64,000 bases of DNA from Paraplanobispora siamensis (GCF_016863175.1 NZ_BOOJ01000030.1:124001-188000), one strand, 5' to 3'. Counted from the first letter of the stretch, positions 45,384-54,196 are shown. Translations and numbers: made by a program. Notes: generated by a model not told the origin, from the letters alone.

Positions 45384-46570
45384 ACGACCGAGCGCAGCCG
45401 GCCGGAGGTGTCGCGCAGCGTCTGGGCCATCTCGCGGGTCTGCGAGGCGCTGGAGGAGGCGGTGTGGGCGGCCTCGGCGACGTCGGCGATGCCGTGGGCG
45501 ATCTCGGTGCTGCTCGTGGCCGCCTCGTTCACGCTGCGGCCCATCTCGCCGGTGACGGCGGTCTGCTCCTCCACCGCGGCGGCGATGGTGGTCTGCAGTT
45601 CGCTGACCTGGGCGATGATCTCGCTGATCTGGCCGATCGCGCTGACCGCGTCCTGGCTCTCCGCCTGGATCGCGGTGATGCGGTTGCTGATGTTCTCCGT
45701 GGCGTCGGCGGCCTGCTGGGCCAGGTCCTTCACCTCGCCCGCGACCACCGCGAACCCCTTGCCGGCCTCGCCCGCCCGGGCCGCCTCGATCGTGGCGTTG
45801 AGCGCCAGCAGGTTGGTCTGCTCGGCGATGGCGGTGATCGAGCGGACCACGTCCTGGATCGCGTTCGAGCTCTCGCCCAGCCGCCGGACCGTGGCGTTGG
45901 TGCTCGTCGCGGTGTCCACGCCCGAGGCGGCGACCCGCGCGGCCTCCGAGGCGCTCTTGGAGATCTCGGCGATGCTGGAGGTCATCTCCTCCACACCGCC
46001 CGCCACCGTCTGGACGTTCCCGCTCACCTGGTCCGCCGCGGCCGAGACGGCCCCGGCCTGGGAGGAGGCGCGGTTGGCGTTGGCGTCGAGCTCCTCGCTC
46101 ACCTGGGTGAGGCGCTCGGCCGAGCGGCCCAGCTCGGCCGCGCCGGAGTTCATGCTGCCGATGGCCTCGGCCATGATGTCGACCATCGCGTTGAGGCCGT
46201 GGCCGATCTGCCCGACCTCGTCGCGTCCGTCCACCGCGATGCGCGCGGTCAGGTCACGGCTGACGAGGCGGTTCAGGAAGGCCAGCGTCTCCCGCAAGGG
46301 GCGGGTCACGCTGAGCGAGACCCAGAACACCACCGCGGACACCACCAGCACGCTGACCACGCCGACGGTGAGCTGGGAGCTCACGAACTCGTCGAACTCG
46401 GCCGGAGCCAGGTGGTCGCGGGCGAAGCGCACGGCCGCCACGGTCTGGATGGTGACGACGAGCGCGCTCAGGCTGATGGCCAGGGTCATCAGCAGTGAAC
46501 GCAGACTCGGGAAGAGCCTCCACACCCGGTTGAGCCCGGATGCGCGGGAAGAGGGAGAGGTGGTGGGCAT
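45365..46570 (-). CDS. Methyl-accepting chemotaxis-type receptor with minimal sensor part
   Basis: The 401-residue protein has TM1 (about 28-47) and TM2 (about 66-90) with only some 18 residues between them, a HAMP domain (about 88-140) and a full cytoplasmic signalling helix bundle. The hairpin tip [23 protein letters not shown], in parts, is canonical, so it should bind CheW/CheA. No che gene lies in the window. The almost absent extracytoplasmic domain means it must sense membrane or cytoplasmic cues. Its 3' end is followed by four tandem 20-bp copies of itself. ATG start. Confidence 0.93.
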   Translation of the reverse strand: MPTTSPSSRASGLNRVWRLFPSLRSLLMTLAISLSALVVTIQTVAAVRFARDHLAPAEFDEFVSSQLTVGVVSVLVVSAVVFWVSLSVTRPLRETLAFLNRLVSRDLTARIAVDGRDEVGQIGHGLNAMVDIMAEAIGSMNSGAAELGRSAERLTQVSEELDANANRASSQAGAVSAAADQVSGNVQTVAGGVEEMTSSIAEISKSASEAARVAASGVDTATSTNATVRRLGESSNAIQDVVRSITAIAEQTNLLALNATIEAARAGEAGKGFAVVAGEVKDLAQQAADATENISNRITAIQAESQDAVSAIGQISEIIAQVSELQTTIAAAVEEQTAVTGEMGRSVNEAATSSTEIAHGIADVAEAAHTASSSASQTREMAQTLRDTSGRLRSVVERFTV

Positions 46571-46608
46571 ACCGGCTTCATCGGCAGGTACGGCCCGGGG
46601 TTGCGGTT

Positions 46609-46998
46609 TTACGATCGGCCGTTTTCGTGACCGGCCTCGCCGTCTCCATGGCCGGGCCGGCCGTTCTCGCGGCGGAAGCCGTACGCGCGCTCCACGCGGG
46701 CGATCTCGATGTCGTAGAAGTCATACCAGCGGTCGCGGCCGAGCCGCTGCGCCTCCAGGTGCTCGGGGTCCGCCTTCCAGGAGGCGATGGACTCCTCGTC
46801 GGCGTAGTAGAGGACGGTGAGCTCGCCGCCGTCGGCTCCGGTGAGGGACTCCCGCCCCAGATAGCCGGGCCAGCCGCGGCCGAGCTCGGCCATGCGGGTG
46901 TTCATCGCCTCGTAGTTCTCGTGGTCCTCACCGCTCAGCCGGCTGCGGATGATGACCGCGTAGTACGGGGGAGCGGGTCGGGTGAACGAGGTGGACAC
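46609..46998 (-). CDS. Antibiotic-biosynthesis-monooxygenase-fold protein
   Basis: The 129-residue protein has a dimeric ferredoxin-like fold pattern: [10 protein letters not shown] strand, [20 protein letters not shown] helix-turn and an [17 protein letters not shown] segment, as in ABM-domain proteins. Some such proteins oxidise polyketides, others degrade heme or have no known activity. GTG at 46998 is chosen because GGAG lies six bases upstream; a frame open to 47064 adds residues without support. The C-terminal tail is charged and low-complexity. Confidence 0.87.
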   Translation of the reverse strand: MSTSFTRPAPPYYAVIIRSRLSGEDHENYEAMNTRMAELGRGWPGYLGRESLTGADGGELTVLYYADEESIASWKADPEHLEAQRLGRDRWYDFYDIEIARVERAYGFRRENGRPGHGDGEAGHENGRS

Positions 46999-47122
46999 GG
47001 GCCGCTCCAGAAGATGTAAGGAACGTTTTAGGTGAATGGTAATGACATCCACCGCCGTGCTCAAGATCGGATCGTCACCCGAGACCCGCCCGGCCGACCG
47101 ATCAGCACGTTCCCGGCCCCCC

Positions 47123-47413
47123 TCAGCGGGTGGGCGGGAAGTTCTGCCGGCGGCGCAGGAACCATCCCGTGATGGGCAGCACTATCAGCGTGCCGATGAT
47201 GGCTCCGAGGATGCCGCCCCAGTCGAAGATGTCCGTGTCGCCGATGCCCAGCAGGACGGTGAAGAGGAGATAGCCGACCAGGGCGCCGACGAGTCCGATC
47301 ACGAGCGACACCAGCCAGGACATCGGCCCGCTCATGTGGCGGAACGCGTCTCCCGGCATCAGCATGCGCGCGACGACACCCGCCACGAAACCGAGCAGCA
47401 GGGCTCCGATCAT
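47123..47413 (-). CDS. GlsB/YeaQ/YmgE family small membrane protein
   Basis: The 96-residue protein has three TM helices with Gly-rich faces (LLLGFVAGVVARMLMPG, WLVSLVIGLVGALVGYLLF, GILGAIIGTLIVLPITGW), the signature of this stress-associated transglycosylase-associated family. Function unclear; often induced by envelope stress. It lies in a minus-strand run behind the RDD gene but 112 bp from it, and may be separate. Confidence 0.92.
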   Translation of the reverse strand: MIGALLLGFVAGVVARMLMPGDAFRHMSGPMSWLVSLVIGLVGALVGYLLFTVLLGIGDTDIFDWGGILGAIIGTLIVLPITGWFLRRRQNFPPTR

Positions 47414-47525
47414 TACGGCCTCCTAGGGTTCCTCGACCACGGGGCATCCGATGGTGCCGCCGCCGTACGGCCGGGCGGCTCCCCCACGACGGGTGATGAC
47501 GTCCGCGCCGGACCACGCGGAGCCC

Positions 47526-48017
47526 TCACCCCTGCGACGGAGGATGGGACGGCAGCCAGTCGTAGATGACCGACGTCCGCAGCACCAGGTCCGCCAGGGA
47601 CCGGTTCTCGCGGCTCACCGCGACCCAGAACAGCCCGATCGGGAAGACGGCGTAGGCGAGCGCCCGCACCAGCGCGCCCGCCAGCCGCATCCGTTCACCG
47701 CGGAAGTTCACCGCGCGCAGCCCCATGAGGTGGTTGCCGAAGGTGCGCCCCGTCGTGGCCCAGCAGCCCGCGAGGTAGAGGACGAGTATGACGAATCCCG
47801 TCACGACGGCGAGGCGCACCGGCGCCTGCGGAAAGCTGAATCCGAGCGGGTCGAGAAGGAACAGCAGCGTCGCCCAGACGGCGTACACCCCCACCACGGC
47901 GCCGACCACGACGACCATGTCGACGGCGGCGGCGACGAAGCGGCTCACCACTCCGGCCCGGCGCCCCTGGTACGGCCTCGCCTCCCGTGGCACGGGCGAG
48001 ACGCCGTGCGGGGTCAT
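47526..48017 (-). CDS. RDD family membrane protein
   Basis: The 163-residue protein has three to four TM helices and the RDD hallmarks: Arg in GVVSRFVAAAVDMV and two Asp residues, then a TTGRTFGNHLMGLR turn between helices. RDD proteins are membrane proteins, some of which are ion exchangers. The ATG start overlaps the stop of the upstream repeat protein by 4 bp (ATGA), so the two are made together and the repeat protein is a likely partner. Confidence 0.9.
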   Translation of the reverse strand: MTPHGVSPVPREARPYQGRRAGVVSRFVAAAVDMVVVVGAVVGVYAVWATLLFLLDPLGFSFPQAPVRLAVVTGFVILVLYLAGCWATTGRTFGNHLMGLRAVNFRGERMRLAGALVRALAYAVFPIGLFWVAVSRENRSLADLVLRTSVIYDWLPSHPPSQG

Positions 48018-49423
48018 TCCCGCACCTGACCGGACGCCGGCCCGGGCGGCGGCCAGGGAAGGTCCCGCCGGTCGGCGGACGGCCCCGGGACGCCGGAGGA
48101 TCCGTCCGGAGGCATCGTCACCGCAGGAGTCCCACCCGGAGGCATCGCGACCGCCGGAGACACCGCGGCCGTGGAAGCTCCGTTCGGAGGCGTAGTGACT
48201 ATCGGAGTCCCGTCCGGGGACACCACGACTGCGGGGATCCCGTCCGGGGATATCACGGCCGCAGGAGTTCCGCCCGAGGACGCCGCGGCCGCGGGAGTCC
48301 CGTCCGGGGACACCACGGCCGCGAGGGTCCCCTCCGGGGATATCACGGCCGCGGGAGTCCCGTCCGGGGAGCCAGGGACGGGCGGGAGTTCGTCCGGGGA
48401 CGCGGGGGAACGGCGGCGTCGAAGGATCCGGCCGAAGACGCTCGCCACCTTCTCGTCCGCGCCGATGCTCTGCATCCGCACGCCGCGCACCACGCCGGAG
48501 GTCATCGACCCGGTGGAGTCCCGGATGATCTCCGGCAGGTCGATGGCGTCGATGACCTGCTCGGCGAGGCCGGCGAGATCGATCCGCGCGATGATCGCGT
48601 CCAAATCGATCCGCGCGGCGATCGCGTCCACGTCGATCCGCGCGGCGGCCTCGTCCAGGTCGATCCTGGCGGCGGCAGCGCCCAGATCGATGTGGGCGGC
48701 GGCCGCGTCCAGGTCCACCCCGGCGACCAGCGCGTCCAGATCGACGTTCTCGGCCACCACGGCCGTCAGGTCCAGGCGGCGCAGCGCCTGTTCCACGACG
48801 ACGGGGACCAGGGCGTCGACCACTCTCTCGAGGTCGCGTTCGCCGCGCAGCCGTACCCGGCGCCCGCGGTCGGCGGCCTCCTCCACCCAGCGCGCCGGAT
48901 GGTAACGCGGCGCCAGCACCGGCGGGTGGAGGACCATCCGGGCGACCGGGCGCGTCACGGTCATGACCAGCCGCCCCACCCTGCCGAGTCCCTCACCGAC
49001 GAGGCTGCCCGTCCCGACCACGATGTCGAAGGCCCGATCCGGACCGCCGGGCGCCTTCCCGAGCGCGGCGCGCAGTGCCGTCGCGGCGACGTGCGCGACA
49101 CCCACCGCGAGCCCGGCCGTCCGCGGGAGATCACTCGACGACTCCCGGGGTGCCGATCCATCGCTCAGCGACCCCTGAGCCACCGGTCCATCGCTCAGCG
49201 GCCCCGGGGATGCCGGTCCATCACTCGACGGCTCCCGGGGTGCCGATCCATCACTCGACGGCTCCCGGATCACCGGTCCGTCGCTCAACGGTCCCCGAGC
49301 CACCGACCCATCACCCGGCAGCTCCAGGAGCACCGGTTGATCATTCGACAGCCTCCGGGGCGCCTGTCCATCGTTCAGCGGCCCCCGGACCGCCGGATCG
49401 GCCGTATCGCCATCGGGTCTCAT
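48014..49423 (-). CDS. Protein with three separate peptide-repeat arrays, partner of RDD protein
   Basis: The 469-residue protein is built of blocks. Residues 15-98: about eight decapeptides of type PLSDGPVxRE. Residues about 100-225: a conserved-looking region with hydrophobic segments (FDIVVGTGSLVGEGLGRVGRL). Residues 227-289: seven nonapeptides of type IDLDAIIAR. Residues 352-411: six decapeptides of type SPDGTPAAVV. No strong TM helix. The nonapeptide array resembles runs seen in actinobacterial proteins next to RDD proteins; the Pro/Ser arrays look like disordered linkers. Start ATG at 49423. Overlaps the RDD gene by 4 bp. Confidence 0.82.
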   Translation of the reverse strand: MRPDGDTADPAVRGPLNDGQAPRRLSNDQPVLLELPGDGSVARGPLSDGPVIREPSSDGSAPREPSSDGPASPGPLSDGPVAQGSLSDGSAPRESSSDLPRTAGLAVGVAHVAATALRAALGKAPGGPDRAFDIVVGTGSLVGEGLGRVGRLVMTVTRPVARMVLHPPVLAPRYHPARWVEEAADRGRRVRLRGERDLERVVDALVPVVVEQALRRLDLTAVVAENVDLDALVAGVDLDAAAAHIDLGAAAARIDLDEAAARIDVDAIAARIDLDAIIARIDLAGLAEQVIDAIDLPEIIRDSTGSMTSGVVRGVRMQSIGADEKVASVFGRILRRRRSPASPDELPPVPGSPDGTPAAVISPEGTLAAVVSPDGTPAAAASSGGTPAAVISPDGIPAVVVSPDGTPIVTTPPNGASTAAVSPAVAMPPGGTPAVTMPPDGSSGVPGPSADRRDLPWPPPGPASGQVRE

Positions 49424-49635
49424 CTCGACTCCCGGGCCGGGACCGGCCGGATCGTTCCTGGAGCGGTCCCGTCGTCATGGTGTGCCTCGTGCCGGCTCTC
49501 TCCCCCGTCACGTCGCCCGCCCGGCCGGGGGCCGCGCCGCGGCCGGTACGGTGCGATCGCCGATGAGCACACCGTCCACTCGCGGACCTCGGCCCCAGAC
49601 CACCCGAAAAGGGTGACTGCCCGTCCCGGACGGGC

Positions 49636-50178
49636 TCAGCGGTCGATCGTGTAGGTGGACTGGACGAGACCGGCGCCCAGGTCCCTGGTCGAACGGTGGG
49701 TCAGGGCGACGTCGCCGTCGAGGGGACCGAAGAGGGGAAGCCCCGTTCCCAGCAGGACCGGGACCGTGGTGATCGTGAGCCGGTCCAGCAGGCCCGCGCG
49801 CAGGAAGCTCTGGATCACCTGGCCGCCGTCCGCGTACACCTGCTTCGTCCCTCTCGCCGCCAGCCCGCGCACGAGTTCGCCCAGATCGCGGTAGACGGTG
49901 ATGCGCGGGTCGGCGCCGGCCTCCAGGCGGGTGCTGAGCACGGCCACGTGCCTGCCGTCGTACGGCCAGCTGCCGACACCGAAGGTCAGGACCTTCTCGT
50001 AGGTGGCGCGGCCCATCACCACGGTGTCGATGCCGTCCATGAACTCCTGGTAACCGGTGTCGCCGGCGGCCTCCCCCCTGCTGGTGAGCCAGCCGATGTC
50101 ACCGTCGGCGCGGGCGATGAACCCGTCCAGGCTGGTTCCGATGAACACCGACGAAGTGAACGGCCGGTGGGAGATCAC
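49636..50178 (-). CDS. Dihydrofolate-reductase-like (RibD C-terminal) protein
   Basis: The 180-residue protein has the RibD_C/DHFR fold: FIGTSLDGFIARADGDIGWL opening, VVMGRATYE and KQVYADGGQVIQSFL NADPH-site segments and a final GLVQSTYTI strand. Such YyaP/YwjB-type proteins are probable reductases of unknown substrate and not the housekeeping DHFR. GTG start at 50178. A TetR-type operator candidate lies 105 bp upstream, and the TetR gene itself is the next gene upstream in the same direction. Confidence 0.9.
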   Translation of the reverse strand: MISHRPFTSSVFIGTSLDGFIARADGDIGWLTSRGEAAGDTGYQEFMDGIDTVVMGRATYEKVLTFGVGSWPYDGRHVAVLSTRLEAGADPRITVYRDLGELVRGLAARGTKQVYADGGQVIQSFLRAGLLDRLTITTVPVLLGTGLPLFGPLDGDVALTHRSTRDLGAGLVQSTYTIDR

Positions 50179-50282
50179 GTGTGCCCCGCTCTCATCCTGC
50201 GGTGGGTCCCGGGTCGGGCCCGCCGCAGGTCCACAGTTTGTGAATGGCTGTTCGGTAACCCTATCCGGCGACTCTCGATTTG

Positions 50283-50300
50283 TAAACGAACATTCATTTA
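50283..50300. promoter_or_regulatory. TetR operator candidate
   Basis: TAAACGAACATTCATTTA is an 18-bp imperfect palindrome (7 of 9 pairs) in the 164-bp gap between tetR and the DHFR-like gene, in a locally AT-rich patch. Confidence 0.5.
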
Positions 50301-50342
50301 ATAACTGTCCCCAGGATGCCCCCCGAGCCGTCGTCCGGCGGG

Positions 50343-50948
50343 TCAGGCGCGGTAGGGCCGCAGCAGCCGGTCGAGATCGGAGCGCAGGGCGTCGCCGAGC
50401 GGGCCGTCCGCCGCCATGGCCCACAGGATCAGCGTGCCGTTGTAGGTGACGTGCACCGCCCGGGCCAGTTCCTCCACGTTCTCTCCGGGAGCCAGTTCGC
50501 CCGCCGCCACGGCGTCGGCCAGAAGCCCGGCGATCTCGCGGCGCGTCTCGCGCGTGTGCGTGAGCGCGTGGGCGCGGAAGTCGGGGTCGGTCAGGTCGAG
50601 CTGCAGGAAAGCGAGGTTGTTGGCCATCTCCTCGGGTGTCCGCACATCCGCGGCCAGGCCGGCCAGGGCCGCGTACAGGGCGGCCAGAGGCGAGTCGTGC
50701 TCCCGGCGCGCGACGCCGAACGGGGCGCCGGCGACGCGCGCCGCCTGCTCTGCGACCGCCAGCAGCAGACCGCGTTTCGAGCCGAAGCGCTGCACGAGCG
50801 CGGCGGCGGAAAGACCCACCTGCTCGGCCACCACCGCCAGCGTCACCCCGGCGAGACCGTGGCGCCCGATCGCCCGGCCGGCGGCGGCCAGGATCGCCTC
50901 GTCGCTGGTCGTCCGGGGTCTCCCCACGGCGCCCTCCCTCGTTCGCAT
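50343..50948 (-). CDS. TetR family transcriptional regulator
   Basis: The 201-residue repressor has the N-terminal helix-turn-helix (AILAAAGRAIGRHGLAGVTL, then VGLSAAALVQRFGSKRGLL, in parts) and a ligand-binding C-terminal part. The start ATG gives MRTREGAVGRPRTTS, a normal short lead. It probably controls the DHFR-like gene downstream through the palindrome between them and perhaps itself. Ligand unknown. Confidence 0.93.
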   Translation of the reverse strand: MRTREGAVGRPRTTSDEAILAAAGRAIGRHGLAGVTLAVVAEQVGLSAAALVQRFGSKRGLLLAVAEQAARVAGAPFGVARREHDSPLAALYAALAGLAADVRTPEEMANNLAFLQLDLTDPDFRAHALTHTRETRREIAGLLADAVAAGELAPGENVEELARAVHVTYNGTLILWAMAADGPLGDALRSDLDRLLRPYRA

Positions 50949-51035
50949 ACGGCGGTACGGCGGGCTGCCACCGTATACCCCGCGCACCCGAGCTCGTGAA
51001 GGAACGGATGTCCACCGGCGGCCGGGAGGCGGCCC

Positions 51036-51110
51036 GCCCCACCCGGCACCGCCCCACCCGGCACCGCCCCACCCTGCACCGCCCCATCCTGCGCGGCCCC
51101 ATCCTGCGCG
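51036..51110. repeat. Five tandem 15-bp repeats
   Basis: Units of GCCCCACCCGGCACC at 51036, 51051, 51066, 51081 and 51096, the last three drifting to GCCCCATCCTGCGCG. They lie immediately past the stop of the PAS/GAF gene. Confidence 0.88.
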
Positions 51111-51113
51111 GCC

Positions 51114-52250
51114 TCAGCCGAACCGCTTCATCCATAACGCCAGGTGTCCGCAGAGCTCCTCGAACAGGCCGGCCTCGGCCAGGCTGAACGCTCCTGCGAC
51201 GCCCGTCCTGCGCACGGCGGTGACGGCGCCGAACGACTCGTTGCCGGCGGCCAGCGGGACGCATATCAGCGAACCCGCCCCCAGCCTCGTCGCCAGGCAG
51301 ATCCCGTCGTCGTCCCGCCCGAGGATGGAGGGGTCGTCGAGATGGGCGCCGAGAAAGGGCTGCCCCGACCCGCGGACCCGCCTGGACAGCTCGGCCGGGC
51401 CCGACACCGAGCGCAGCAGCTCGCCGGAGGCCCGGTCGCGGTGCAGGACGACCTCCCGCCGCCACTGCTCCCCCTCCCCGGCCAGGTCGATGAAGATCCA
51501 GTCGGCGAAGTGGTCGAGCAGCGTCTGGCCCACCTGGCGCAGCGTCATGTCCTCCGACAGCAGCTGCCGGGTGAACGCGCTGATGAGGTCGCCGCGCTCG
51601 GCCTGGTCCCGGTACTCCTCCACCGTCGCCTCACGCTCGGACGCGGAGCCACCGGTCCCTTCGATCCCCTCGGCGAGCGGGATCACGACCAGGGTCATGG
51701 TCCGGGCGGCGCCCTGGACGTCCAGCCGGGTCATGGCGAGGGTGAGGTCGACCGGGTGGAGACGGCGCCGGATCACCCGGCTGCGCACCGTCCGGACGGC
51801 GTCCGTACGGCACACGGCGGCCAGGGCGGAACGCAGGGCCGCCCTGAACTTCAGATCGACGAAGACGGGGAACGGCCGTCCCACCGCGTAGGCGTGCGAG
51901 ACGTCGAGCAACTGCAGGGCGCGGAGGCTGGCCCGCCTGATGACCGCCCCCTCACCCTCCAGCAGGAGGATCGGGACCGGCGCGTTCACGAACGCCGAGT
52001 GCAGGAGCCGTTTCTCCTCGTCCACGGTGCTCTGCGCCGCCAGCAGCTGCTCGGTGGACTCGTTGATCTCCTCCTGGCGGACCCGCAGTTCCTCGAAGGC
52101 GACGTCGAGCTCCAGCAGGGCCGCGTCCATGAGGCCCATGACCTCCTCGGAACCGTCCACGAGGGAACGCGACTCCCGCAGCTGGGAAAGCCGCTGCTGG
52201 AAACGGAGGATCTCCTGCTCGAAAGCCCGCGACTCCTGAGAGGCGAACAC
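51114..52250 (-). CDS. Coiled-coil/PAS/GAF signalling protein
   Basis: The 378-residue cytoplasmic protein has an N-terminal coiled coil (about 5-80: ALLELDVAFEELRVRQEEIN region), a PAS-like domain (about 85-190: FVNAPVPILLLEGEGAVIRR) and a C-terminal GAF domain (about 225-375: LGAGSLICVPLAAGNESFGAV). It has no kinase, phosphatase or cyclase output, so it must act by binding. In related proteins this front end precedes an SpoIIE phosphatase, which is missing here. Divergent from a GAF-ANTAR gene across 136 bp, with a STAS gene beyond, suggesting one regulatory unit. Confidence 0.85.
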   Translation of the reverse strand: MFASQESRAFEQEILRFQQRLSQLRESRSLVDGSEEVMGLMDAALLELDVAFEELRVRQEEINESTEQLLAAQSTVDEEKRLLHSAFVNAPVPILLLEGEGAVIRRASLRALQLLDVSHAYAVGRPFPVFVDLKFRAALRSALAAVCRTDAVRTVRSRVIRRRLHPVDLTLAMTRLDVQGAARTMTLVVIPLAEGIEGTGGSASEREATVEEYRDQAERGDLISAFTRQLLSEDMTLRQVGQTLLDHFADWIFIDLAGEGEQWRREVVLHRDRASGELLRSVSGPAELSRRVRGSGQPFLGAHLDDPSILGRDDDGICLATRLGAGSLICVPLAAGNESFGAVTAVRRTGVAGAFSLAEAGLFEELCGHLALWMKRFG

Positions 52251-52386
52251 TGACTTCTCCCCCGACTTTCCCTATCGTGAACAACCCGGCGTCATGAGGC
52301 CTCGCACGGAGCCCGTACACCGGACGATCAGGCCTAGAGCACCACTCATATCAGCCGTAGTGGCGGAAAATTCCGAAGGTCGCGTC

Positions 52387-53085
52387 ATGGAAACGTCAGG
52401 TCTTGAGACTCCGGACGACACTCCGGCCGGAGCGTTGAGCGCTCTCACGCTGCAGGCCGCCTCGGTGGCTGGAGTGTGCGGCGCGTCGGCCACGGTGCTG
52501 CACGCCGGGAACGACCCCCTGCTGGTCGCCTCGTACCCGGAGCTGGGAGAGATCGCCGAACTCGAACTGGAGCTTCACGAGGGCCCCACCTGGGACGCCC
52601 TGGCCCATGACGCGCCCCTCCACGTGGCCGACGCCCTGCGCGAGAGCCGCTGGCCCGGCTTCTGCGAGGCGATGACGCGGCGCGGGGTGCGCTCCTGCGT
52701 GGCCGCCGTCGCCTCCCTTCAGGGGACGACCACCGCGGTCACCCTGTACGGCCTGCGCCCCGGCGTGCCCGGCCCGGCCCACGGCGCCCTGGCGACGGCC
52801 TTCGCCCGCCAGGCGGCGCTGCTGAGCATCGGTTTCGACGTCAGGGACCGGGGACAGCGGACCGTCGAGGAACTGCGCAAGATCCTCGCCTCCCGCTGGC
52901 CGATCGAGCAGGCCAAAGGGATGATCATGCAGGCGCTGGCCTGCGACGCCGACGAGGCGTTCGCCGAGCTGCGCAGGACGTCCCAGAACTCCCATCTCAA
53001 GCTCCGGGAGGTCGCCCGTATGCTCATCAACCGGGATCTCGGGCAGAAAACGGAGGAGAGGGTTCGGCCCGAGGAGACGGGGTAG
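52387..53085 (+). CDS. GAF-ANTAR RNA-binding antiterminator
   Basis: The 232-residue protein has a GAF domain (about 15-155) and a C-terminal ANTAR domain (about 160-220: RWPIEQAKGMIMQALACDADEAFAELRR, in parts) that binds paired stem-loops in nascent RNA to prevent termination. The conserved AKGMIM and a Leu-rich third helix (LREVARMLI) are intact. It lies between the divergent PAS/GAF gene and a STAS gene 58 bp downstream. No obvious dual-hexaloop target was found by eye in the window. Confidence 0.92.
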   Translation: METSGLETPDDTPAGALSALTLQAASVAGVCGASATVLHAGNDPLLVASYPELGEIAELELELHEGPTWDALAHDAPLHVADALRESRWPGFCEAMTRRGVRSCVAAVASLQGTTTAVTLYGLRPGVPGPAHGALATAFARQAALLSIGFDVRDRGQRTVEELRKILASRWPIEQAKGMIMQALACDADEAFAELRRTSQNSHLKLREVARMLINRDLGQKTEERVRPEETG

Positions 53086-53143
53086 ACAACCCCGCGCAGC
53101 ACAAAAGCGCGCTGACGACTCTGCTTTACAGACGGAAACCGTT

Positions 53144-53482
53144 GTGAATTTGCGCTTCAACGTGCGTGCGCGTACCGATCGTGTCGTAGTGGACGTCGCA
53201 GGTGAGATCGACACCGAGACGGCGCTCGATCTCCAGGACTTCCTCCTCACCGTGGTCGAACAACGCGGACCGAGGCTGGTAGTGAAGCTGTCGCAGGTGA
53301 CATTCATGGATTTCACCGGTATAGCGGCTCTCCTCCATGTCCGGACCGCCACCCGCTTCCGCGGGGGCGATCTGGCCATCATCGCTCCCAGCAGGCCGAT
53401 CCAGCTCCTGCTGCGCGCTGCCTGCGTTGACCAGGTCTTCACCCTGCTGCCCTCCGGCAGAGGGGCGATACCGGCGGGATGA
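53144..53482 (+). CDS. STAS-domain anti-sigma factor antagonist
   Basis: The 112-residue protein is a single STAS domain: DVAGEIDTETALDLQDFL, then the switch motif FMDFTGIAALL. In SpoIIAA-type antagonists this reads D-S-S-G with a phosphorylated Ser; here it is D-F-T-G, so a Thr stands at the phosphorylation position and the preceding Ser is Phe. It would bind an anti-sigma kinase of the SpoIIAB/RsbW type, none of which is in the window. GTG start at 53144. Confidence 0.9.
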   Translation: MNLRFNVRARTDRVVVDVAGEIDTETALDLQDFLLTVVEQRGPRLVVKLSQVTFMDFTGIAALLHVRTATRFRGGDLAIIAPSRPIQLLLRAACVDQVFTLLPSGRGAIPAG

Positions 53483-53569
53483 GATCCGGCGGCGCCGAAC
53501 ACCACGGATGACATGCGGGCCTCAGCCCGAGGCGGGGACGATCCCGGTCGCGGACCGGGGTCGTCTCCG

Positions 53570-54196
53570 TCATACGGCCGGCCGGGAGGGTTCGCCCTCC
53601 TGGGGCGCGATGTCGTCCAGCCAGGTCTGGTCGCCCTGGGCGGCGACCGCGTCGAGGAGCTTCAGATACTCCCGGCCGCGGTTGGTGATCCGGACGTAGT
53701 CCTGGAGGTTGAACCTGTCGTCGGGCGCCTCGTGGTCCCTGCGGATGGCGTTGATCCCCGCCTTCTGCACCGGGACCACGAACCGCATGGCGTCCAGCCG
53801 CTCCAGTTCCCTGACCATGTGGTTGGAGTACTGCACGTCGAAGGGTCCGTCGGAGTCCAGTCCCCGCAGGTGCCGGAGCTCGTGCTTGGTCACGATGCCC
53901 GACAGCGCCACCTGCATGACCTTGATGTCGGACTCGATGGCCCGCTGGCGGCTCTCGATGCGGCGCAAACGGATCCTGCTCGCCCCGCTCGCGTCGACCG
54001 TCAGGTCCTCGATCGAGTACTGCGACAGCACGATGATCGCCACCGCGAGCACGATCTCCGGTGTCGACAGCCGGTGGTCCTGCTCGACGAACCCGAGCGG
54101 CACCAGGATGAGATAGACGACCAGGAGCGTCGCCGCCACCACGGAGACGGCCTGCCGTACCAGCAGACGGCGCGGTGTACGTGATCCAGAGGGCAT
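53570..54196 (-). CDS. Bitopic membrane protein with winged-helix-like cytoplasmic domain
   Basis: A 208-residue protein with two N-terminal TM helices (about 14-36 and 46-60), a coiled-coil-like stretch (IRLRRIESRQRAIESDIKVMQ) and a C-terminal domain whose pattern (HELRHLRGL, then VRELERLDAMRFVVP, then YVRITNRGREYLKLLD) fits a winged helix. It could be a membrane-tethered DNA-binding or protein-binding regulator; I recognise no named family. ATG start; convergent with the STAS gene. Confidence 0.75.
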   Translation of the reverse strand: MPSGSRTPRRLLVRQAVSVVAATLLVVYLILVPLGFVEQDHRLSTPEIVLAVAIIVLSQYSIEDLTVDASGASRIRLRRIESRQRAIESDIKVMQVALSGIVTKHELRHLRGLDSDGPFDVQYSNHMVRELERLDAMRFVVPVQKAGINAIRRDHEAPDDRFNLQDYVRITNRGREYLKLLDAVAAQGDQTWLDDIAPQEGEPSRPAV

